Assembly (NCBI RefSeq): GCF_019799965.1
Contig: NZ_JABGCJ010000006.1
Coordinates: forward strand, 62,001-126,000
Source: Modestobacter italicus
GTDB taxonomy: Bacteria; Actinomycetota; Actinomycetes; Mycobacteriales; Geodermatophilaceae
Direction of reading: 5' to 3'
Length of the DNA: 64,000 bases
A program made the position numbers and the translations under genes. Under the pieces are notes generated by a model. That model was not told the DNA's origin. It worked only from the letters and a program-made list of their open reading frames with translations, and did not search any database. How positions within the stretch are numbered: position 1 is the first letter of the stretch; the number at the start of each line of letters is the position of its first letter. Shown here in pieces: positions 58,848 to 64,000 of the stretch.

Positions 58848-59807
58848 ATGCGTGACATCCGCCTTCCCCGGCGTCGCCTCCCGCTGATCACCGCCGTGCT
58901 GGCCACCGCCTCGGTGGCGATCGCCGGGTGCGGCTCGTCCGACTCGTCGTCCGACGCCGTCCCCGGCGGTGGCGACGACACCGCCGCCGCGGGCCTGGAC
59001 GCCGTCTACGAGGACGCGCCGGTCGCCGACGACTCGCTGATCCTCCCCGAGTCGACGATGGCCGAGATCAAGGACCGGGGCGTGCTGCGCGTCGCCGCAG
59101 CCCTGGACGCGCCGCTGCTCTCCCAGCAGGACCCGAGCAACCCCGACGACGTCGAGGGCTTCGACATCGACCTGGCGAAGATGCTGGCCATCTACATCCT
59201 GGGCGAGCCGAACATCGAGATCGTGCCGCCGGCGTCGGAGACCCGGGAGGCGCTGCTGCAGAACGGCACCGTCGACGTCGTCTTCAACACCTACACGATC
59301 ACCGAGGAGCGGGCCGAGCAGATCAGCTTCGCCGGCCCGTACTTCACCTCCGGTCTCGCGGTGGCGGTCGCCGCCGACAACGACGACATCACCAGCGTCG
59401 AGGACCTCGACGGCAAGAACGTCATCGTCGGCGCCAACACCCCGGCCGTCACCGCCGTCCCCGAGGTGGCCCCCGGCGCCGAGGTGACCAGCTTCGCCAC
59501 CGACCCGCAGGCGGTGCAGGCGCTGGTGCAGGGCCGCGGCGACGCCTACGTGCAGGACTACACCCTGCTGCTGGCCGCGGCCGACGCCAACGACGACATC
59601 AAGGTCGCCGTCCAGCCGTTCACCGAGGAGCCCTACGGCATCGGCCTGCCCCCGGAGGACCCGGAGTTCAAGGACTTCGTGAACACCTGGCTGACCGAGA
59701 TCCAGGACGACGGCTCCTGGGCCGAGATCTGGGAGGCGACCCTCGGCACGGTCGTCGAGGGCGACGCCCCGACGCCGCCGGAGATCGGCTCGGTGCCGGG
59801 CTCCTGA
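58848..59807 (+). CDS. Polar-amino-acid ABC transporter binding lipoprotein
   Basis: This is a 319-residue solute-binding protein of family 3. The signal sequence and lipobox I-A-G-C (about 27) are followed by a Ser/Asp/Gly spacer. The binding fold contains V-L-R-V-A-A-A, G-F-D-I-D-L-A-K, then N-T-Y-T-I-T-E-E-R-A-E-Q-I-S-F-A-G-P-Y and Y-V-Q-D-Y. The family binds glutamate, glutamine, aspartate or opine-like amino acids. The start has AAGGC near. It is the second gene in the importer operon. Confidence 0.92.
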   Translation: MRDIRLPRRRLPLITAVLATASVAIAGCGSSDSSSDAVPGGGDDTAAAGLDAVYEDAPVADDSLILPESTMAEIKDRGVLRVAAALDAPLLSQQDPSNPDDVEGFDIDLAKMLAIYILGEPNIEIVPPASETREALLQNGTVDVVFNTYTITEERAEQISFAGPYFTSGLAVAVAADNDDITSVEDLDGKNVIVGANTPAVTAVPEVAPGAEVTSFATDPQAVQALVQGRGDAYVQDYTLLLAAADANDDIKVAVQPFTEEPYGIGLPPEDPEFKDFVNTWLTEIQDDGSWAEIWEATLGTVVEGDAPTPPEIGSVPGS

Positions 59808-59852
59808 CCCGGCACGCCTGAGGCAGCAGCAGCGCCAGCAGAGGACGACGAC

Positions 59853-60497
59853 GTGACTGCAGTGATCGAGAACCTGGACCCCCTGCTGAGAGCACTGGGG
59901 ACGACCGCGCTGATCCTGGTGGTCTCCGCGGCCGGCTCCCTGGTGCTCGGGGTGCTGGTCACCGTGGCCCGGGTGAGCCCCATCCCGGTGCTGCGCGGGG
60001 CCGCCTGGGCCTACGTGCAGGTGTTCGTCAACATCCCCCTGCTGGCGCTGCTGCTGCTGGCCGTCTTCGCACTGCCCGACGCCGGCCTGCTGATGCCGCT
60101 GCTCACCACGGTCATCGTGGTGCTCGTCGTCTACGAGGCGGCCTACGTCGCCGAGGCGGTGCGCAGCGGGATCAACACCGTCGCGCCCGGCCAGGTCGAG
60201 GCGGCCCGCGCGCTGGGGCTGCGGCTGTCGCAGACGCTGCGGTACGTCGTCGTCCCGCAGGCGGTGCGCGCCGTCGTCCAGCCGCTGGGCAACGTGATGA
60301 TCGCGCTGCTGATGAACACCGCGCTGGCGGCCACCGTCGGCGTGGTCGAGCTGACCTCGGCGGTGAACAAGGTGAACCTGGTCGAGGCCCAGCCGATCCC
60401 GATCTTCACCGCCGCCGGCCTCACCTACATGGCGCTCGCGCTGGCCATCGGGCTGGGCGCCGGGCGGATCGAGAAGAAGGTGGCGATCCACCGATGA
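59853..60497 (+). CDS. Polar-amino-acid ABC transporter permease 1
   Basis: This is a 214-residue HisM-type permease with five predicted segments. The EAA loop for the ATPase contact reads A-R-A-L-G-L-R-L-S-Q-T-L-R-Y-V-V-V-P-Q-A. The GTG start has GAGGA upstream. Its stop overlaps the start of the second permease in A-T-G-A, so both are translated together. Confidence 0.93.
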   Translation: MTAVIENLDPLLRALGTTALILVVSAAGSLVLGVLVTVARVSPIPVLRGAAWAYVQVFVNIPLLALLLLAVFALPDAGLLMPLLTTVIVVLVVYEAAYVAEAVRSGINTVAPGQVEAARALGLRLSQTLRYVVVPQAVRAVVQPLGNVMIALLMNTALAATVGVVELTSAVNKVNLVEAQPIPIFTAAGLTYMALALAIGLGAGRIEKKVAIHR

Positions 60498-61363
60498 GCC
60501 ACAGCGGTGCGTTCCTCTACGACGCCCCCGGGCCGCGTGCCCGGCGGCGCATCCTGCTCGGCTCGGTGGTCAGCGCCCTGGTGCTGGCCGGGTTGCTGGC
60601 GCTCGCGCTGGCGCAGTTCGCCTCGCACGGGCAGCTGGACGCCGACCGGTGGACGCCGTTCCTGGACTGGCCGATCTGGTCCTACCTGCTGGTCGGGTTG
60701 CGCGGCACCGCGCTGGCCGCCGCGCTGGTCGCCGTCCTGGCCGGGGCGTTCGGGGTGCTGCTGGCCATCGGCCGGCTCTCGCGCAACCGGCCGGTGCGCT
60801 GGCTGGCCACCGGCTACATCGAGGTGGCCCGCACGCTGCCCGTCCTGCTGCTGATCTACCTGATGCTGTTCGGACTGCCGGCGTACGGGATCAACCTGCC
60901 GGTGCTGTGGAAGCTGGTCGTGCCGCTGACCATCGCCAACGCCGCGGTGGTCGCCGAGATCGTCCGCGCCGGGGTGCTCGCCCTGCCGCGCGGGCAGACC
61001 GAGGCGGCGTTGAGCCTGGGCATCCGCCGCGGCCAGGCGATGCGCTTCGTCGTCCTGCCCCAGGCGCTGCGGCACGTCACGCCGTCGCTGATCACCCAGC
61101 TGGTCAGCCTGATCAAGGACACCTCGCTGGGCTACGTGGTGGCCTTCACCGAGCTGCTCTACCGCGCGCAGGTGCTGAGCGCCTACAACCGGCTGCTGAT
61201 CCAGACCTTCCTGGTCGTCGCGCTGGTCTACCTGGTGTTCAACGGCGCCCTGTCCTATCTGGCCGCACGGCTGCGCACCCGGGTCAGGCGCCAGGTGGCG
61301 CCGCCGTCCGCGCCCGCCGAACAGGCCGCCGACCGTGAACTGGAGACCCCCGTTGCTCGCTGA
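60494..61363 (+). CDS. Polar-amino-acid ABC transporter permease 2
   Basis: This is a 289-residue HisM/GlnP-type permease. Segments begin with L-L-G-S-V-V-S-A-L-V-L-A, and the EAA loop is A-A-L-S-L-G-I-R-R-G-Q-A-M-R-F-V-V-L-P-Q-A-L. A basic cytoplasmic tail of about 25 residues follows the last segment. The ATG overlaps the previous stop by 4 nt. It should form a heterodimer with permease 1. Confidence 0.93.
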   Translation: MSHSGAFLYDAPGPRARRRILLGSVVSALVLAGLLALALAQFASHGQLDADRWTPFLDWPIWSYLLVGLRGTALAAALVAVLAGAFGVLLAIGRLSRNRPVRWLATGYIEVARTLPVLLLIYLMLFGLPAYGINLPVLWKLVVPLTIANAAVVAEIVRAGVLALPRGQTEAALSLGIRRGQAMRFVVLPQALRHVTPSLITQLVSLIKDTSLGYVVAFTELLYRAQVLSAYNRLLIQTFLVVALVYLVFNGALSYLAARLRTRVRRQVAPPSAPAEQAADRELETPVAR

Positions 61364-62315
61364 ACTCGCCGTCGTCCGCCGCTCGGGCCTGGTGGAGAGC
61401 CGGCACCTCGGCTCGCTGCTCGCCCTGGACGCCGACGGGTCGGTCGCGCTGTCCCTGGGCGACCCGGACGCCACGGTCCTGCCGCGGTCGACGACCAAGC
61501 CGCTGCAGGCGCTGGCCTGCCTGACCGCCGGTGCGCCGCTGACCGGGCCGGAGCTGGCGATCGCCGCCGGCAGCCACACCGGCGAGGACGCGCACGTCGA
61601 CGTGGTCCGGGCGCTGCTGGAGCGGGCCTCGCTGGACGAAGCGGCGCTGCAGTGCCCGGCCGACTGGCCGGAGGACGAGGGCACCCGCCACCGGCTGATC
61701 CGGGCCGGCTTCGACCGGAGCCGGGTGCGGATGAACTGCTCGGGCAAGCACGCCGCGATGCTGCTGGCCTCCGCGGTGAACGGCTGGGACACCGAGACCT
61801 ACCTGGACCCTGCGCACCCGCTGCAGCAGCGCGTGCGCGCGGTGACCGCGGAGCTGACCGGCGCGCCGGTGCGGCACGACGCGATCGACGGCTGCGGCGC
61901 CCCGCTGTTCGGCACCACCGTGCGCGGGCTCGCGACCGCCTTCCGGTCGCTGCGGGTCGCCGCCGACGGGCCGGCTGCTCTCGTCGCATCCGCCATGCGG
62001 ACGCACCCGTACTTCGTCGGCGGCACCGGGCACCAGAACTCCGCGGTGATGGAGCTCGTGCCGGGCACGGTGGCCAAGGGCGGCGCCGAGGGCGTGATCG
62101 GCGTGGCCGGGCCTGACGGTCAGGCCGTGGCGATGAAGGTCGTCGACGGCAACCCGCGGGCCACCACGCTGCTGGCGCTGACCGTGCTCGGTGCCCTCGG
62201 CGTCGACGTGTCGGCCGCGGCCGCCTGGACGTCGGTGCCGGTGCTCGGCGGCGGCGTGCCGGTCGGCGCGATCGAGCCGGGCGCCGACGTCCAGGCCTGG
62301 CTGGAGAGCCGGTGA
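61353..62315 (+). CDS. Asparaginase II-type amidohydrolase (PF06089-like)
   Basis: This is a 320-residue protein of the Asparaginase_II family. It starts L-A-E-L-A-V-V-R-R-S-G-L-V-E-S-R-H-L-G-S and has S-T-T-K-P-L-Q-A-L-A, G-S-H-T-G-E-D-A-H-V, N-C-S-G-K-H-A-A-M and D-G-C-G-A-P. TTG at 61353 has GGAG 7 nt upstream and is preferred over GTG 61335, which lacks one. It overlaps the permease by 11 nt. It should release ammonia or an amine from an asparagine-type substrate brought in by the importer. Confidence 0.9.
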   Translation: MLAELAVVRRSGLVESRHLGSLLALDADGSVALSLGDPDATVLPRSTTKPLQALACLTAGAPLTGPELAIAAGSHTGEDAHVDVVRALLERASLDEAALQCPADWPEDEGTRHRLIRAGFDRSRVRMNCSGKHAAMLLASAVNGWDTETYLDPAHPLQQRVRAVTAELTGAPVRHDAIDGCGAPLFGTTVRGLATAFRSLRVAADGPAALVASAMRTHPYFVGGTGHQNSAVMELVPGTVAKGGAEGVIGVAGPDGQAVAMKVVDGNPRATTLLALTVLGALGVDVSAAAAWTSVPVLGGGVPVGAIEPGADVQAWLESR

Positions 62316-63043
62316 CCGCGGTCGAGATCTGCATCGACGACGTCGCCGGCGCCCCGATCGCCGAGGAGTGCGGCGCCGACCGGGTGGAGGTGTGCGCGGC
62401 GCTGTCCGAGGGCGGGACGACGCCGTCCATCGGGCTGGTGCAGGCGGTGCTGGCCCGGGTGTCCCGGATCGGGGTGCAGGTGCTGATCCGGCCGCGCGCC
62501 GGGGACTTCGTCTACTCCCCCGCCGAGGTCGACGTGATGCTCGCCGACATCGCCGCCGTCCGGGCGCTCGACGCCGCCGTGCCGGTGGGCTTCGTGGTGG
62601 GTGCGCTGACCGCCGACGGCGGGATCGACGTCGACGTGCTGGACCGGCTGGTCGCCGCGGCCGGGCCGTGCCCGGTGACGTTCCACCGCGCGTTCGACAC
62701 CCTGCCCGACCTGCCGTGGGCGCTGCCGGTGCTGATCGAGGCCGGGGTGTCCCGGGTGCTCACCTCCGGTGGCGCGCCGACCGCCGCGGAGGGTGCGGAC
62801 GTGCTGCGCCGGCTGGTGGAGCTCTCGGCCGGACGCATCGCGGTGCTGGCCGGCGGGTCGGTGCGCGGAGCGAACGTCGCCGCCCTCGTCGCGGAGACGG
62901 GTGTGCCCGAGGTGCACCTGCGGGCGGCCGCGCCGGTCGCCGCGTCGGCCGGATCGGCCACCGCGGTCAGCTACGACGCCGTCCCGCGGCTGGCGACCTC
63001 CGCCGCCCCGATCCGCGACGTGGTCGAGGCGCTCGCGTCGTGA
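62312..63043 (+). CDS. cutC: CutC-family TIM-barrel protein
   Basis: This is a 243-residue TIM barrel of the family named after copper homeostasis. It has V-E-I-C-I-D, G-A-D-R-V-E-V-C-A-A-L-S-E-G-G-T-T-P-S, V-L-I-R-P-R-A-G-D-F-V-Y and T-F-H-R-A-F-D, all hallmarks. The copper role is uncertain for the family. Its position inside an importer/asparaginase/kinase operon, with G-T-G-A overlaps on both sides, suggests a metabolic enzyme here. Confidence 0.92.
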   Translation: MTAVEICIDDVAGAPIAEECGADRVEVCAALSEGGTTPSIGLVQAVLARVSRIGVQVLIRPRAGDFVYSPAEVDVMLADIAAVRALDAAVPVGFVVGALTADGGIDVDVLDRLVAAAGPCPVTFHRAFDTLPDLPWALPVLIEAGVSRVLTSGGAPTAAEGADVLRRLVELSAGRIAVLAGGSVRGANVAALVAETGVPEVHLRAAAPVAASAGSATAVSYDAVPRLATSAAPIRDVVEALAS

Positions 63044-64000
63044 GCTCGGGTGCAGCGGTGCTGGCGATCGATGTCGGCGGCAGCTCGATGAAGGGCGCGG
63101 TCGTCACCCGGGACGGGCGGCCGGTGGTGGTCGAGCGCTGGCCCACCGACCCAGCGACGGACACCGTCGGCGCGATCGCCGGCCACCTCCGCGCACTGGC
63201 CGTCGTGGCGGGCGACCACGACCTGGACGTCGTCGGCGCCGGCGTGGTGACCCCCGGGATGATCGACGAGGCGAGCGGCACCGTCGTCTACGCGTCCAAC
63301 CTCGATTGGCGCGACGTGCCGCTGCGCGCCCAACTGGCCGCCGCGACCGGCCTGCCGGTCGTCACCGGCCACGACGTCCGGACGGCGGGCCTGGCCGAGC
63401 AGCTGCTCGGTGCGGCGCGCGGCGTCTCCGACTTCGTGCTCGTCACGATCGGCACCGGCGTCGCCGCGGCGCTGGTCACCGACGGCCGGCCGGTCACCGG
63501 CGACGGCGGGGCCGCCGGCGAGCTCGGCCACATCCCTCTCGTCCCGGGTGGCGAGGCCTGCACCTGCGGCCAGTTCGGCTGCCTGGAGGTCTACGCCTCC
63601 GGCGCCGGCCTGGCCCGCCGGTACGCCGCTCTCTCCGGTGTCCTGTTGCCAGCGGAGGACGTCGTGGCCCGGCTCGGTGCCGACCCACACGCCGACCGGG
63701 TCTGGGCCGAGGCGATGGCCGTGCTCGCGCAGGGCCTGGTGACCGCGACCCTGCTGCTGGACCCGACCACGATCGTGCTCGGCGGTGGCTTCACCGCCGC
63801 CGGCGACGCCCTGCTGGAGCCGGTACGCGCCGCCCTGGCCGCCGGCCTGGCCTGGCGCGCCGCCCCACCGGTCAAGCTGGCCGAACTCGGCAGCGAAGCC
63901 GGCTGGATCGGCGCCGCCGCCCTCGCCCTCCGCCACGCCGGTCACCCCGACGCCCTTCAGACCTGGACCCGAGCCCCCTTCCTCGGAGCCCCCACCCCCT
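63040..64000 (+). CDS. ROK-family sugar kinase (3' end cut off)
   Basis: At least 320 residues are present and the frame is open at the right edge. The ATP motif A-I-D-V-G-G-S-S-M-K-G is at residues 9-19. Further motifs are V-T-P-G-M-I-D, G-T-G-V-A-A-A, G-E-L-G-H-I and the zinc motif C-T-C-G-Q-F-G-C-L-E. Unlike the regulator at 56691 it keeps the catalytic motifs, so it should phosphorylate a hexose or N-acetylhexosamine. The GTG start overlaps the CutC stop in G-T-G-A. Confidence 0.9.
   Translation, partial: MSSGAAVLAIDVGGSSMKGAVVTRDGRPVVVERWPTDPATDTVGAIAGHLRALAVVAGDHDLDVVGAGVVTPGMIDEASGTVVYASNLDWRDVPLRAQLAAATGLPVVTGHDVRTAGLAEQLLGAARGVSDFVLVTIGTGVAAALVTDGRPVTGDGGAAGELGHIPLVPGGEACTCGQFGCLEVYASGAGLARRYAALSGVLLPAEDVVARLGADPHADRVWAEAMAVLAQGLVTATLLLDPTTIVLGGGFTAAGDALLEPVRAALAAGLAWRAAPPVKLAELGSEAGWIGAAALALRHAGHPDALQTWTRAPFLGAPTP

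Noticed and set aside
1-64000. tRNA, rRNA or CRISPR array
   Set aside because: I found no cloverleaf-like sequence in the gaps, no rRNA signature and no regularly spaced repeats.

Overview
The window is very GC-rich (roughly 70-75 %), densely packed with genes on both strands, and uses many GTG starts. It has F420-dependent enzyme, DtxR/IdeR-type iron-box, ECF41 sigma-factor and DUF222-HNH signatures. All of this points to a high-GC actinobacterium, and the gene content best fits Geodermatophilaceae (Blastococcus/Geodermatophilus/Modestobacter type); the genus is inference. It looks like a chromosomal segment: I see no rRNA, tRNA, CRISPR array, insertion sequence or prophage. I describe 53 protein genes, two of them cut by the window edges.

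Layout. 1-9.2 kb: a truncated TM0106-type nuclease/helicase, a LacI regulator, an iron-siderophore binding lipoprotein behind an iron box, a thiolase, an SDR enzyme, a small Cys/His protein and an MFS exporter. 9.3-12.7 kb: a three-gene signalling unit (receiver-glutaredoxin-like-thioredoxin-reductase fusion, cNMP-domain histidine kinase, UBP zinc finger). 12.7-20.8 kb: LarA-type racemase, GNAT, thioesterase, ferritin-like protein, TetR regulator, PRC-barrel/DUF2382 and membrane stress-type proteins. 20.9-27.2 kb: a 2103-residue SF1 helicase of the DUF4011/DUF3320 type. 27.2-34.9 kb: HD protein, NmrA/MarR pair, voltage-sensor-like membrane protein, F420 enzyme, SMP-30, NUDIX, RtcB and a monofunctional glycosyltransferase. 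35-42 kb: metallophosphoesterase, zinc-ribbon protein, DUF3048 lipoprotein and secreted M28 peptidase. 41.9-49.4 kb: an ECF41 sigma factor with its divergent oxidoreductase partner, followed by a second giant helicase paralogue (1924 residues) whose ATPase motifs are degenerate. 49.5-56.6 kb: DUF222-HNH protein, AraC/hydrolase/MBL group, cysteine-free HesB-like protein, c-di-AMP riboswitch with an NlpC/P60 wall hydrolase, and a PKD-domain membrane protein. 56.7-64 kb: a ROK regulator divergent from a polar-amino-acid ABC importer, asparaginase, CutC and ROK kinase operon that continues past the right edge.

The most unusual item is the pair of giant helicases. The copy at 20.9 kb has intact SF1 motifs. 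The copy at 43.6 kb keeps the whole architecture but has lost the Walker A lysine (Arg instead), has D-E of motif II swapped to E-D, and has lost the motif IV arginine and the motif V G-D-E. The two share an identical 10-bp element 4 nt upstream of their ATG. They look like an active enzyme and a pseudo-enzyme partner. Other notable points are a receiver/Grx/TrxR fusion without redox cysteines, an ECF41 module with a good promoter match, a c-di-AMP riboswitch, a 26-bp perfect palindrome between NUDIX and rtcB, and an importer/asparaginase/kinase operon that may handle a sugar-amino-acid conjugate.
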